Source: Acidovorax sp. NO-1
GTDB taxonomy: Bacteria > Pseudomonadota > Gammaproteobacteria > Burkholderiales > Burkholderiaceae_C
Assembly: GCF_000238595.1 (NCBI RefSeq)
Contig: NZ_AGTS01000074.1
Location: forward strand, 1-59,655
DNA length: 59,655 nucleotides
Direction of reading: 5' to 3'
Part shown: positions 34,693-44,696 of the stretch, in pieces
Layout of the letters: each line of letters begins with the position of its first letter
Numbering within the stretch: position 1 is the stretch's first letter
Notes under the pieces: model-generated
Told to the model about the DNA's origin: nothing
Database searches by the model: none
The model's input: the letters and a program-made list of their open reading frames with translations, nothing else
Position numbers and translations under genes: made by a program

Positions 34693-35919
34693 TCAGTTGA
34701 CGGAGATGCGGTCTCCGAACTGAATGGTAAAGCGGGTCAGCGCAGCCTTCCAATCCCGGATGGGCATGGTCCACTTCTGGCTGATGTTGCGCAGGGCCAG
34801 GTAGAACAGCTTGGTTAGCGCCTCATCGCTGGGGAATGAGCCCCGGTTCTTGGTCAGCTTCCTCAGGCCCATGTTCACCGACTCGATGGCGTTGGTGGTG
34901 TAGATGACCTTGCGGATTTCCGGCGGGTAGTCAAAGAACGGGATGAGTCGGCTCCAGTTCCTGCGCCAAGACTGGCCAATGGGCAGGTACTCGGCATCCC
35001 AGCGCTCCTCGAATTCCCCGAGCATCAGCTCGGCCTCCTCGGCGGTGGCGGCCGTGTAGATGCGGCGCAGGTCGGCGGCCACCTCCTTTCTTCGCTTCCA
35101 GGACACGTAGTTCAGGCTGTGGCGCACCATGTGCACGATGCACAGCTGCACCACCGCCTTGGGGAACACCGCCTCGATGGCTTGCGGGAAACCTTTGAGC
35201 CCATCCACACAGGCAATAAAGATGTCCTGCACGCCCCGGTTGCGCAATTCGGTGACGACCTGCAGCCAGAACTTGGCGCCCTCGGTTTGCGCCAGCCACA
35301 GGCCCAGCACCTCCTTGTCGCCCGTCATGGTGATGCCAATGGCCAGGTACACCGCCTTGACCCGCACAGCACCTTCTCGCACCTTCACATGGATGCAGTC
35401 CAGATAGACGATGGGATAGATGGGCTCCAGCGGTCGTGTCTGCCAAGCCTTGACCTCATCGGCCACAGCATCGGTCACCGAGGAAATCAGGCTGGGCGAG
35501 ATCTCGGTGCCGTACATCTCCTGCAAGTGGGCCTGTATCTCGCGCACCGTCAGGCCACGGGCGTATAGCGAGATGATTTTGTCGTCGAAGCCGGCCCAGC
35601 GGGTCTGGTGCTTGGGGATGAGCTGGGGCTCGAAGCTGCCATGGCGGTCGCGTGGCACCTCGATGGGCAACTCGCCAAACTCCCCCTTGAGGGTCTTCTT
35701 GCTCTTGCCGTTTCGGGTGTTGCCGGCGGGGTTGGCCACCGCTTCGTTGCGTTCATGGCCCAGGTGCTCAGTCAGCTCGGCGTCCAAGGCTCGCTCGACC
35801 AGCAGCTTGGTCAACTGCTTGAGCAGACCGTTCTCGCCGATGAGGTCTTCAGGCTTTTTGTAGTTGGCCAGCAGGCCAGACAGCAGTTCTTCGGGTACGT
35901 CGTGTTTCTTGGTGTTCAT
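34693..35919 (-). CDS. IS256-family (Mutator-type) transposase
   Basis: This 408-residue transposase has the family DDE residues: D174 in IVYLDCIHVKV, D239 in IFIACVDGLKGFP and E346 in YTTNAIESVN, with the C-x2-H motif (LCIVHMVRHS, about 259-268) typical of Mutator-like enzymes. Length is normal. The active site looks intact, so the enzyme may work in trans even if this copy has lost one end. Confidence 0.95.
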   Translation of the reverse strand: MNTKKHDVPEELLSGLLANYKKPEDLIGENGLLKQLTKLLVERALDAELTEHLGHERNEAVANPAGNTRNGKSKKTLKGEFGELPIEVPRDRHGSFEPQLIPKHQTRWAGFDDKIISLYARGLTVREIQAHLQEMYGTEISPSLISSVTDAVADEVKAWQTRPLEPIYPIVYLDCIHVKVREGAVRVKAVYLAIGITMTGDKEVLGLWLAQTEGAKFWLQVVTELRNRGVQDIFIACVDGLKGFPQAIEAVFPKAVVQLCIVHMVRHSLNYVSWKRRKEVAADLRRIYTAATAEEAELMLGEFEERWDAEYLPIGQSWRRNWSRLIPFFDYPPEIRKVIYTTNAIESVNMGLRKLTKNRGSFPSDEALTKLFYLALRNISQKWTMPIRDWKAALTRFTIQFGDRISVN

Positions 35920-35988
35920 TGTGCTTACGGACAGGCCGGCTTGCGCCGGCGGTGGATTGTCCGTTTACACAAAATTCTGTACACCCTC
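34693..35988 (-). mobile_element. IS256-family insertion sequence
   Basis: The element consists of the transposase gene and, on its 5' side, a terminal segment at 35961-35988 that begins CCGTTTACACAAAATTCTGT and ends ACACCCTC, typical of IS256-type ends. No inverted copy of this end could be found in the 80 bases downstream of the transposase (34612-34692), so the left boundary is set at the stop codon and is only a minimum. The right end interrupts another gene. Confidence 0.75.
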
Positions 35989-36647
35989 AGCACACGGTCT
36001 ACAAAGCCATACACGTTGTTCGAGAGGGCGAAAAGCTGCTGGTGCTTGGTTCGACCTGCTTCATAAAACGCTACGGCAGCGCCACCGCCATAGGCAAGGC
36101 TCAGGATTGGGGAGGCAACGGCAAATTGCTGACCTCTGACGAGCGCGCGCTGCTTGTAGAAAACACCGAGGCCCTGCTGGCTCGATTCGCTGCGGAAGAA
36201 GCCCGGCTCAGGGAGGAGGCTGCGCTCAAATTGAAGCGTCTTCAGGAGCTAGCGGCACGTCCAACCTCGCCGCCTGCAGCACTGGCTACATTGATGCCAC
36301 CCAGATGCACTGCGGAGCAGCAGGGGATGGCCCCTCGTAAGTCGATGCCCTGGGACTGGATGAGACCCAACTCGTCTGTTGCGGCTTTCAAGCTGCACGA
36401 CGGCAGTGGCTGGGTTCGCGTCCAACACAAAGACGGCAGGCAGTTCGTTGTTCCATGGCCAAGTTTCGAGGGCTGGGAAGAGGCATTGCCACCAGTCGTC
36501 GGCCGGCCAAACTCAGAAATGAGTGGTTATGAGGTGGTCGGTCAGATAGCGGGGGCCGTCTCGTATCTGCGAGCCCATGCCTTTGGTGAGAAAGTCACCG
36601 GACTGTGGAACGACGTGGTGTCACTGCTGGGGGCGAAAGCGTCATGA
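35988..36647 (+). pseudogene. 5'-truncated gene of unknown function, cut by the IS256 element
   Basis: The open frame runs from the IS end through VYKAIHVVREGEKLLVLGST to a normal-looking C-terminus, with a long charged helix (about 36130-36260, rich in Glu and Arg). The native N-terminus has been replaced by the IS end, so this is only the distal part (about 215 codons). No domain was recognised. The stop overlaps the next ATG (ATGA), so the two genes were once translationally coupled. Confidence 0.6.
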
Positions 36648-37456
36648 CCTTTGGCCATAGCGAGCTTATTTCCAAGCCGCAGTTTGAACGTTACATCGGC
36701 ATCGATTACTCTGGTGCAGAAACCCCGACCAGCGGCCTCAAGGGGTTGCGTGTCTACATCGCCACAGGTGAGGGCGAGGCGACGGAAGTGATACCCCCGC
36801 CTAGCCCCAAGCGGTACTGGACACGCCAGACGGTCGCCCACTGGTTGCTGGAAACCTTGAGCCAGCCGACCTCCACAATCGTGGGTATCGACCATGGGTT
36901 TTCATTCCCGTTACGGTACTTTGAGTACCACCAGATACTGCCGAACTGGGACGTGTTTCTTCGCGATTTCCATCGCCACTGGCCAACGGATGAGCCCCAT
37001 ATATATGTGGACTTTGTTCGCAACGGTTTGGCAGGCAATGGTGGAGCGCGCACTGGCGACCCCAAATGGCGTCGCATCACGGAGCAGCGCTGCCGGGGCA
37101 AGTCCGTATTTCATTTCGACTGTCAGGGCTCGGTCGCAAAGTCTACGCATTCAGGCATCCCTTGGCTGCTGTTTCTGCGGGAGCGGTTAGGCAAGGATGT
37201 CCACTTCTGGCCTTTCGATGGATTCTCTCCGCCAGAGCTGAGGTCTACCTTCGTGGAAGCCTACCCCGCGCTCTACAAGCACCGGTTTCCCGCTGGCCAG
37301 GGGATGACAGGTGACCAGCACGACGCCTACGTTATTGCCCAGTGGCTTAGGCAAGCTGATGCATCTGGGGAACTGCAAATCGCCCTGCATCCAGATATGG
37401 ACCCCAGCATGCAACTGCTAGCGAGAGTGGAGGGGTGGATTCTGGGGGTGGCGTGA
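36644..37456 (+). CDS. DUF429-like (RNase H-fold) protein
   Basis: This 270-residue protein opens with RYIGIDYSGAETPTSGLKGL (about residues 15-34), then has VGIDHGFSFP (about 88-97), FVEAYPALYK (about 205-214) and GDQHDAYVIAQWL (about 226-238). This series of acidic residues is the RNase H-like pattern of DUF429 proteins. The molecular function of the family is not established. ATGA overlap with the truncated upstream gene shows they formed one operon, which may now lack its native promoter because of the IS. Confidence 0.7.
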   Translation: MTFGHSELISKPQFERYIGIDYSGAETPTSGLKGLRVYIATGEGEATEVIPPPSPKRYWTRQTVAHWLLETLSQPTSTIVGIDHGFSFPLRYFEYHQILPNWDVFLRDFHRHWPTDEPHIYVDFVRNGLAGNGGARTGDPKWRRITEQRCRGKSVFHFDCQGSVAKSTHSGIPWLLFLRERLGKDVHFWPFDGFSPPELRSTFVEAYPALYKHRFPAGQGMTGDQHDAYVIAQWLRQADASGELQIALHPDMDPSMQLLARVEGWILGVA

Positions 37457-37508
37457 GGGGAGTGTCCCGAAACGGCACCGACATAGTTCGCCCTGAATAA
37501 TCCCGTTT

Positions 37509-37685
37509 TCAGCCGCAAGCTGGTCGGTGATCATCGGGATCGGCGAGCAGATTGCCTGCATCGATAGGCACAAAGCGCACGCATAAAAGCCGCAGCGCGG
37601 CCAGGATCAGGCGCAGGTTGTGCCCGGCGCCGCATGTCACCGCGTGCAGTGCATCGCCCAGCGCCCCCTTAAGCGAACTCTGGGC
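37509..37685 (-). pseudogene. C-terminal remnant of an IS5-family transposase
   Basis: Read on the - strand it gives SSLKGALGDALHAVTCGAGH followed by NLRLILAALRLL and a stop at 37509. This corresponds to the closing segment of IS5-type (ISL2-like) transposases, where a GDA-HAV-CAAG-N-R pattern is usual. The catalytic domain is absent. Upstream limit approximate. Confidence 0.65.
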
Positions 37686-37767
37686 TGTTTACGACTTTAG
37701 ATAAACACGCGCTGCTGTGAGTAAGGCGTAAAGCCGCATGGATGCTGGGCCTCTGTTTACGACTTTA
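37685..37767. repeat. Two 15-bp direct repeats CTGTTTACGACTTTA upstream of the efflux operon
   Basis: Identical copies lie at 37685-37699 and 37753-37767, 68 bases apart. Each is followed by an AT-rich near-dyad (GTTTA...TAAAC in the first, GTTTA...TTAAC in the second). They sit about 100 and 170 bases before the first gene of the operon and may be regulator-binding boxes; remains of an IS are the alternative. Confidence 0.5.
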
Positions 37768-37870
37768 ATTAACCGGAATACGAAACCTGTCCGTTGACAT
37801 GGATTTGGGGCGCGAGCATTCCAGTATCGCTATGATTGCGACCAGTTCTCAATTGCACGCTCCCAATTTC

Positions 37871-38227
37871 ATGCGCCGACTGCTCGCAGTCATCCTGTTG
37901 CTCTCCTTCTTCTGCCAGGCCTTCGCAGCGGCCCGTCAGACGGTCGTACTCGACCACGCAGGCGCGTTTGAGGCGGTTCATGCGGAGATGCATATGGACG
38001 GTGTCTCTCACCACCATGACCAACACGGAGTAATGCACCTGGACGACTCTCTGGAGTCCCTCCAGCACATGTTTGCGGACGCAGGGCCAGGGACCGCAGC
38101 ACTTTTACACTTCCCCCAGCTGTCGCTTCCTCTCGACCGCTCGCCCGCACCGGCCGTGACCGCCGAATCCGTCAGCCCGCCCCCTCATCTGGACGGTTTA
38201 AGACGACCTCCCCGACTGATTTCCTGA
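37871..38227 (+). CDS. Small exported His-rich protein heading the metal-efflux operon
   Basis: A 118-residue protein with a signal peptide (MRRLLAVILLLSFFCQAFA). A His/Asp/Met-rich middle follows (HAEMHMDGVSHHHDQHGVMH), able to bind metal ions. It resembles CzcI-type small periplasmic proteins in size and place but not clearly in sequence. It precedes the TolC-type gene by 122 bases. Upstream in-frame starts at 37832 and 37799 would place extra residues before the signal peptide; no strong ribosome site decides. Confidence 0.6.
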   Translation: MRRLLAVILLLSFFCQAFAAARQTVVLDHAGAFEAVHAEMHMDGVSHHHDQHGVMHLDDSLESLQHMFADAGPGTAALLHFPQLSLPLDRSPAPAVTAESVSPPPHLDGLRRPPRLIS

Positions 38228-38349
38228 TCCACCCTTAGCGCCGCGCTTTCCACGCGAAAGCGGGGTTGTTCATCGGTGCGGTACTGCTTTGATCAGGCGC
38301 TGCTGCGTCAACGATCCTGGTTTACCGCCTTTGATCGGTCAGGAATCAC

Positions 38350-39642
38350 GTGCGTTTTGTTATTTCCGGGCTTGCGGTGCGTTGTGCCGCAGGCTGTGCT
38401 TTGAGCTGCGTCCTCGTTGGCGCTGCGGTTGCGCAGTCCCATGCCGCCCCATCGCTTTATGCCACGGCATCGCCCATGGCTCCAACACTGGCACAAGCTG
38501 TCGAGGCTGCGTGGCAGCGCGCCACACAGGCGAGAGAAGCCGAAGGTCAGACACAGCGGGCTGCTGCGGATCGGGTGGCGATCTCCAGCCTGTGGGCGGC
38601 CCCCCCCGCAGTGGAGTTTTCCTACCGGGACGACCGCTGGCAAACGTCGGCTGGACGTCGGGAAGCCGAGGCCGGCCTGGCGTGGCCGCTGTGGTTGCCT
38701 GGGCAGCGCAATGCACGCGGCGCTGCTGTGGATGCCGACGTAGAGCTGTCCCATGCTGCCGTTCAAGCGGGGCGCCTGCATTTTGCTGGGCTGGTACGTG
38801 AAGCCGCCTGGGGCATTGCCGCGCAAAAGGCCGAGTCCGACCTGGCGGACGCCCAGTGGAGGTCCTTGCAGGAGATCTCCGATGACGTGCGTCGCCGCGT
38901 CAAAGCGGGTGATCTGGCCCAGGCGGATGCGCTTGCCGCTCAATCCGAAGCGCTGGCTGCGCAATCTGCACAGTTGGCTGCACGCCAGCGCTTGAGCGCC
39001 AGCCAGTCGCAATGGATGACCCTGACGGGCATAGCCCTGGCGCCTGATCTCACGTCTGCCCCGGTTGTTGATGGGGCCGGAGTTTCACCAGGCGGGGCGC
39101 ACTTCACCGTTGAAACCCACCCCGATGCGCGTGTCGCTGCGCTGACGGTTGAGCGCGCTCGCAAGCGGCTGGACGTGGTGGCCGCCACGCGGCGCGACCC
39201 TCCAGAGCTCTTGCTGCGCATCCGACAAGACACCCCCGGGCGGGGTGAGTCGGCTCAAAACAGCATCGGCGTCGGCGTGCGCATTCCCCTGGGCACAGCG
39301 AGCCGCAACCAACCTCTGCAAGCTGCCGCACTGAGTGAGCTGGATGTAGCGCTGACCGCGAAACAGCGAACCGAGGAGCGGCTGGCTGCTGACGCCGCGA
39401 TGGCGCAGTCTGCGGTGCACACGGCAGAGCAGCAACTGGAAGCGGAGCGCCAGCGCTCGGCACTCCTGCGGGAGCGTGCCACGCTCATTGATCGGTCTTT
39501 CAAAGCTGGAGAAACACCGCTGCCGGAGTTGTTGCGCGCGCTCGCTGCAGCTACCCAGGCCGACACCAGCTTCGCACGCCAGCAAGTGGCCCTGGGCCTG
39601 GCCCGCGCCCGCTTCCAGCAATCTCTCGGAATCCTTCCATGA
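38350..39642 (+). CDS. TolC/CzcC-family outer membrane efflux channel
   Basis: This 430-residue protein starts at GTG with a signal peptide (about 1-28). It has long Ala/Gln/Glu-rich helices in two repeats, the normal TolC/CzcC plan. It would form the outer-membrane duct of the RND efflux complex encoded by the next genes. The stop overlaps the next ATG (ATGA), indicating coupling. Confidence 0.85.
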   Translation: MRFVISGLAVRCAAGCALSCVLVGAAVAQSHAAPSLYATASPMAPTLAQAVEAAWQRATQAREAEGQTQRAAADRVAISSLWAAPPAVEFSYRDDRWQTSAGRREAEAGLAWPLWLPGQRNARGAAVDADVELSHAAVQAGRLHFAGLVREAAWGIAAQKAESDLADAQWRSLQEISDDVRRRVKAGDLAQADALAAQSEALAAQSAQLAARQRLSASQSQWMTLTGIALAPDLTSAPVVDGAGVSPGGAHFTVETHPDARVAALTVERARKRLDVVAATRRDPPELLLRIRQDTPGRGESAQNSIGVGVRIPLGTASRNQPLQAAALSELDVALTAKQRTEERLAADAAMAQSAVHTAEQQLEAERQRSALLRERATLIDRSFKAGETPLPELLRALAAATQADTSFARQQVALGLARARFQQSLGILP

Positions 39643-40271
39643 ATCTCTTGAATCTATTCCCCTCTCGTTACCGCCTCTCATTGCTGGGAGCAGGCTTGGC
39701 CTTGCTGGTGCTTGCCGGAACACCCAGCTATGCCGCGCCAGGAGCGCACGGTCCTAATGGCGAGCACTTGGATGCCCCCGCTCAAGCTGGTGCCAACAGC
39801 GGCCCCGTGCCTAGTTTTGAAGCGCGCTCGGAAGCCTTCGAGTTGGTGGGCCGACTGCAGGGCGGAGAGTTGTCCATCCTGATCAACCGTTTTGCCACCA
39901 ATGAACCTGTGCTCAATGCCACAGTGGAAGTGGAGACTGGCGACCTCAAGGCGCCTGCCAAGTTCCATGCAGATATGGGCGACTACGCCATCGACGATGC
40001 CAACATGCTCAAGGCTCTGGCGGCACCCGGTGACCATCCCATGGTGGTCACCGTACTGGCGGGCAATGACTCCGACCTGCTGGACGGCACCCTCACGGTC
40101 GCGGGCGCCGTGCTCGACGACCATGGCCACTCCCACGACGACGGGCACGCCCATGGGCCCTCCCGAACGGTCTGGCTGGCTCTGGCCCTGGTCGTCCTGG
40201 CGGCGGTCGGTTGGTTCTTTGGCCGCACGCCCAAGGCTGCAGGTACCTCCTCCAGAGGAGGTGCGCTGTGA
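39639..40271 (+). CDS. Exported His-rich membrane-anchored protein of the RND efflux operon
   Basis: This 210-residue protein has a signal peptide (about 1-32), then the motif [16 protein letters not shown] (about 32-47), and a beta-rich middle (LSILINRFATNEPVLNATVE). A His/Asp stretch (DDHGHSHDDGHAHG, about 162-175) follows, and one C-terminal transmembrane helix with a small basic tail. The same [16 protein letters not shown] motif opens the mature adaptor protein encoded next. It probably handles or delivers the metal in the periplasm. No named family recognised. Confidence 0.65.
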   Translation: MNLLNLFPSRYRLSLLGAGLALLVLAGTPSYAAPGAHGPNGEHLDAPAQAGANSGPVPSFEARSEAFELVGRLQGGELSILINRFATNEPVLNATVEVETGDLKAPAKFHADMGDYAIDDANMLKALAAPGDHPMVVTVLAGNDSDLLDGTLTVAGAVLDDHGHSHDDGHAHGPSRTVWLALALVVLAAVGWFFGRTPKAAGTSSRGGAL

Positions 40272-41434
40272 ACCCATCGATGAAAAAAACCAAGGCAACC
40301 AGCATGTTTCATGTTTTCGGCTTGAGTGTCATCACGTGCATCGCGGCGATGTTCCCACCTGTTGCCGTCGCAGCGCCAGGTGCCCATGGGCCGAACGGTG
40401 AGCATCTAGATGCCCCCACGGCGGTCAGCGCATCCGGTTTGATGCGGTTGCCAGACGGCAGTGTCAACGTTCCGATGCTCGCCCAACGGCGCCTGGGCAT
40501 CCTCACGCAGCTGACCCTGGAAACCCAGGCTGCAGCCACCATCGAATTGTCAGCGCGGGTGGTGATGGACCCTAATGCGAGCGGCCGCGTTCAGGCAATC
40601 CATGGGGGCCGGATCGAAGCGGGCCCTCGCGGCCTACCGATCGCCGGCCAGACCGTGCGCCAGGGGGAGGTACTGGCCTATGTGGCCCACCATGCAGAGC
40701 CCTATGCGCTGGCAAATCAACAGGCCCAACTGGCGGAGTTGCGCAGCGGCCGGGAGCTGGCTGCACAGCGGGTGCAGCGGCTGCAGTCCCTCGAAGGCAC
40801 GGTGCCGCGCAAGGAGATCGAGGCCGCACGTGCTGAGCTACAGAGCCTCACCGCGCGCGAGAAAAGCATTGGAGCGAGCCTGGCTGCCCGAGAGGCCTTG
40901 CTGGCTCCCGTCTCCGGCGTGATTGCCAGAGCCGACGCAACCAAAGGCCAGGTGGTTGAGGCCCGCGAAGTGTTGTTCGAGGTGATTGACCCTGCACGAG
41001 TGTTGGTGGAGGCCACTACGGCAGATCCTGGCTTGCCCGCACGCACGGGTACAGCCCACTTGCAGGGGGTGCTTGGCGTCAAGCTGCAGCTGATCGGCGC
41101 TGCGCGCAGCCTGCGTGATGGCGTCCTCCCGATGACTTTCAGGGCCGTCCCGGAGCAATCGGGCACAGCCTTGCCGCTGGCGGTCGGACAGCCCGTCACC
41201 GTCGTGGCCTCGCTGAACGAGCAGGTGAAGGGCTTCGTCCTGCCTGCGCAGGCCGTTGTGCGCAACAGTGCCAACGAACCGGTGGTCTGGATCAAGTCCG
41301 GTGCAGAGCGCTACATTCCCCAGCCGGTGCAGTACCGGTCCCTGGACGCCGCCACGGTGGTCGTCACGCAGGGCCTGGGCGCTGACAACCGCGTCGTGGT
41401 GCAAGGTGCACCGCTCATCGCACAGATCCGCTGA
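40268..41434 (+). CDS. RND efflux periplasmic adaptor (CzcB-like membrane fusion protein)
   Basis: This 388-residue adaptor has a signal sequence, the [16 protein letters not shown] motif at the mature start, a barrel-sandwich lipoyl-like domain ([20 protein letters not shown] and [20 protein letters not shown]) and a helical hairpin between them. It links the inner-membrane pump with the outer channel. I place the start at GTG 40268 because AGGAGG lies six bases before it and it overlaps the previous stop (GTGA); the ATG at 40280 is too far from that site. Confidence 0.85.
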   Translation: MNPSMKKTKATSMFHVFGLSVITCIAAMFPPVAVAAPGAHGPNGEHLDAPTAVSASGLMRLPDGSVNVPMLAQRRLGILTQLTLETQAAATIELSARVVMDPNASGRVQAIHGGRIEAGPRGLPIAGQTVRQGEVLAYVAHHAEPYALANQQAQLAELRSGRELAAQRVQRLQSLEGTVPRKEIEAARAELQSLTAREKSIGASLAAREALLAPVSGVIARADATKGQVVEAREVLFEVIDPARVLVEATTADPGLPARTGTAHLQGVLGVKLQLIGAARSLRDGVLPMTFRAVPEQSGTALPLAVGQPVTVVASLNEQVKGFVLPAQAVVRNSANEPVVWIKSGAERYIPQPVQYRSLDAATVVVTQGLGADNRVVVQGAPLIAQIR

Positions 41435-41448
41435 ACGGAGCCCACGCA

Positions 41449-44400
41449 ATGTTCAATTGGATCGTAAGGAACAGCCTTCACAACCGCCTGTTCGTCCTGG
41501 CGGTCGCGGCGCTGCTGATGGTCTACGGGGCCATCACCGCATGGCGCACGCCAGTCGATGTGTTTCCCGACCTCAACAAACCCCTGGTCACCGTCTTGAC
41601 GGAAGCAGGAGGTATGGCGCCCGAAGAAGTCGAGCAGCTGGTGACCTTCCCTCTGGAGACCGCGCTCAACGGCATGCCGGGGGTCACGCGGGTTCGCTCT
41701 ACATCTGGGGTTGGCCTGTCCATCCTCTATGCCGAGTTCGATTGGGGGACCGACATCTACCGCAACCGCCAGCTCGTGGCGGAGCGTCTGGCGCTGGTGC
41801 GGGAGCAACTCCCCGGAGGCATCACGCCCGTCATGGGGCCAGTGTCTTCCATCATGGGCGAAGTCATGCTCATTGCTCTGCCCTTGACGGCAGGCGATGG
41901 CAAATCCCCTGCAGCGACACCCATGCAGGCCCGTGAGTACGCGGACTTCGTGCTGCGCCCCAGACTGCTGTCGATTCCAGGGGTGTCTCAGGTCATCCCC
42001 ATCGGCGGCGAAGTGCGCCAGTTGCGGGTGGAGCCGGACACGGCACGCATGGCACAGTTCGGGGTGACATTGACGCAGATCGAGCAGGCCCTTCGAGGCT
42101 TTGCGGGGAATGCGGGAGGTGGCTTCATCGACCTCAACAGCCGTGAATTCCTTATCCGCCACATCGGTCGCACCAATCGTGTCGAGGACCTGCAGGGCGT
42201 GGCGGTGGCGTGGAAGGATGGCCGGGCCATCTTGCTGGAACAGGTGGCCAATGTCCGGTTCGCTGCAGCCATGAAGCGTGGCGACGCCGGATACAGCGGC
42301 GCGCCTGCCGTCATCGTCAGTGTGCAAAAGCAGCCAGCGGCCGATACCGTGCAGCTCACCCATGCCATCGAGGCAGCATTGGGGGGCCTCCAACAAGGGC
42401 TGCCAGTGGGGTTGGCTGCGCCCAAGGTGTTGTTTCGCCAGGCGGACTTTATCGAGGCGTCCATCGGCAACGTGACCGAAGCCTTGCGTGATGGCGCCAT
42501 CATGGTGGCCATCGTGTTGTTCGCCTTCCTGTTGTCCGTGCGAACCACGCTGATCTCGCTCGTGGCAATTCCCTTGTCGCTGGCCGTAACGGCCATGGTG
42601 TTCCGGCTACTGGACCAGTCCATCAACGTCATGACTCTGGGTGGCCTGGCCATTGCCATTGGCGAACTGGTGGACGACGCGGTGGTGGATGTGGAGAACA
42701 TCCTGCGCAGGCTGAAGCAAAACCGTGCCCAGGGCAATCCACTGTCCACGCTGGAGGTCGTGCGCCGGGCGAGCGTGGAAGTCCGCTCGGGCATCGTCTA
42801 CGCCACCGCCATCGTGGTGCTGGTGTTTGTGCCGCTCTTTGCGCTGCCGGGCATTGAAGGACGCCTGTTCACGCCCCTGGGCATCGCCTACATTGTGTCG
42901 GTGCTGGCATCGATGCTGGTCTCGATGACGGTGACGCCGGTGTTGTGTCTTTACCTGTTGCCGGGGATGAAACGGCTGGACCACGGTGACAGTACGCTGG
43001 TCGCCTGGCTCAAGCGGCGGGATGCGCAAGTGCTCAGCTGGTCGTTTTCTCGCGCGAAGGTGCTGATGGCTGTCTCCGCACTGGCGGTGGCGGCAGCGGC
43101 GGCCAGTGTCCCGTTTTTCCCGCGCGCTTTTCTTCCTGCGTTCAATGAGGGCTCGCTGGTACTGGGCATGGTATTCAACCCAGGCACCGCCTTGGCTGAG
43201 GCCAATCGCATGGGAGCGTTGGCCGAGACGCTGATCGCAGAGGTCCCCGAGGTCACCCAGGTGGGGCGCCGTACTGGGCGCGCCGAGCTGGATGAACATG
43301 CCGAAGGTGTGCACTCGGCCGAGATCGATGTGGACCTGAAGCGGTCCGCCCGCGACCGCGAGGCCGTGATGGCGGATATCCGGGCCCGTTTGGTCGTCCT
43401 TCCGGCCCAGGTGGCCATTGGCCAGCCTATTTCCCACCGCCTGGATCACCTCTTGTCAGGGGTACGGGCGCAGATTGCGCTCAAGATCTTCGGCGATGAC
43501 ACGGACACCTTGCGGGGCCTGGCCGAGCAGATGCGCCAAGGACTTTCGGGCGTTTCAGGGCTCGTGGATCTGACCGTGGAAAAGCAGGTGCTCATCCCCC
43601 AGATCACGGTACGGCTCGACCACCGCAAGGCGGCGCAGGTCGGGCTGTCTCCGGGCGAAGCGGTGCGGGTGCTGCAGGCCCTAACGGACGGTGCCCATGG
43701 TGCCCAGATCGTGGATGGAATTCGCCGCTATGAACTGGTGCTGCGCCTGCCCGATGACAAACGCAGCCCGCAGGATCTGGCACGCACGCTGATCGACACG
43801 CCTGCGGGGCGGATACCGGTCTCATCGATTGCGTCGGTGGAGGAGACCGACGGCCCCAACCAGATTGGCCGGGAAAACGGCCGTCGGCGTATCGTCGTTT
43901 ATGCCAACACGGATGGATCAGACATGGGCCGCGTCATCAGCGATATTCGCGCGGTGATGGCCAGGACACCTCTGCCCCCTGGGACCTTTCTGAGCCTGGA
44001 AGGCCAGTTTCAGGCCCAGGAGCAAGCCATGCAACTGATCGTCGGCCTGTCACTGGTGTCTTTGGCGATGATCTTTCTTGTTCTGTACGGGCGCTACAAG
44101 TCGGCTGTGCTGGCCGGGATCATCATGGCCAACATCCCGCTCGCGCTGATCGGCAGCGTGGCAGCGATGTGGCTGGCGGGGGTAAGCCTCTCGGTGGCCT
44201 CCATGGTGGGCTTCATCACCCTGGCCGGCATTGCCACGCGCAACGGGATTTTGAAAGTCAGCCACTACATCAACCTGTGTAAGTTCGAGGGCGAGGTCTT
44301 TGGCCAACCCATGATCGTGCGCGGCTCGCTGGAACGGTTGACACCGGTCTTGATGACGGCGCTGGTAGCGGCCTTTGCCCTGACCCCGCTGTTGCTGGCG

Positions 44401-44595
44401 GCAGATGCGCCTGGCAAGGAGATCCTGCACCCGGTGGCGGTCGTGATTTTTGGTGGACTCGTCAGTTCGACTTTACTGGATACCTTGCTCACGCCCGTGA
44501 TGTTCTGGATGTTTGGAGAGCGGGCGATGCGGCGCCTGATCGAGGTCGATGCCCAGACGCACAACGAGGGCGCTACGCCGCAGGAGGTTTACTGA
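41449..44595 (+). CDS. Heavy-metal efflux RND transporter (CzcA/CusA-like)
   Basis: This 1048-residue inner-membrane pump has 12 membrane helices, two large periplasmic loops, and the N-terminal [20 protein letters not shown] region of the heavy-metal RND group. In helix 4 it carries [15 protein letters not shown] (about 402-416) instead of the DFG...DGA...VEN of the zinc/cobalt/cadmium pump CzcA. In the Nies scheme that variant belongs with the less characterised or monovalent-metal groups, so the exported metal is not certain. It follows the adaptor gene by 14 bases. Confidence 0.9.
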   Translation: MFNWIVRNSLHNRLFVLAVAALLMVYGAITAWRTPVDVFPDLNKPLVTVLTEAGGMAPEEVEQLVTFPLETALNGMPGVTRVRSTSGVGLSILYAEFDWGTDIYRNRQLVAERLALVREQLPGGITPVMGPVSSIMGEVMLIALPLTAGDGKSPAATPMQAREYADFVLRPRLLSIPGVSQVIPIGGEVRQLRVEPDTARMAQFGVTLTQIEQALRGFAGNAGGGFIDLNSREFLIRHIGRTNRVEDLQGVAVAWKDGRAILLEQVANVRFAAAMKRGDAGYSGAPAVIVSVQKQPAADTVQLTHAIEAALGGLQQGLPVGLAAPKVLFRQADFIEASIGNVTEALRDGAIMVAIVLFAFLLSVRTTLISLVAIPLSLAVTAMVFRLLDQSINVMTLGGLAIAIGELVDDAVVDVENILRRLKQNRAQGNPLSTLEVVRRASVEVRSGIVYATAIVVLVFVPLFALPGIEGRLFTPLGIAYIVSVLASMLVSMTVTPVLCLYLLPGMKRLDHGDSTLVAWLKRRDAQVLSWSFSRAKVLMAVSALAVAAAAASVPFFPRAFLPAFNEGSLVLGMVFNPGTALAEANRMGALAETLIAEVPEVTQVGRRTGRAELDEHAEGVHSAEIDVDLKRSARDREAVMADIRARLVVLPAQVAIGQPISHRLDHLLSGVRAQIALKIFGDDTDTLRGLAEQMRQGLSGVSGLVDLTVEKQVLIPQITVRLDHRKAAQVGLSPGEAVRVLQALTDGAHGAQIVDGIRRYELVLRLPDDKRSPQDLARTLIDTPAGRIPVSSIASVEETDGPNQIGRENGRRRIVVYANTDGSDMGRVISDIRAVMARTPLPPGTFLSLEGQFQAQEQAMQLIVGLSLVSLAMIFLVLYGRYKSAVLAGIIMANIPLALIGSVAAMWLAGVSLSVASMVGFITLAGIATRNGILKVSHYINLCKFEGEVFGQPMIVRGSLERLTPVLMTALVAAFALTPLLLAADAPGKEILHPVAVVIFGGLVSSTLLDTLLTPVMFWMFGERAMRRLIEVDAQTHNEGATPQEVY

Positions 44596-44696
44596 CCACA
44601 CCCCGATCAACCTGGTTTCAACTGTTCCCGAGGCATTTGGGCGCCGCCTTTTAAAGCGCGCCGTTTTCAAACGATATCTCATCCAAAGGAAACCCA

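Larger units (their letters stand above)
37457..37870. other. Intergenic region with IS5-type remnant and direct repeats
   Basis: About 410 bases without an intact gene. It holds the tail of an IS5-family transposase (37509-37685, - strand) and two 15-bp direct repeats in front of the metal-efflux operon. Confidence 0.6.
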
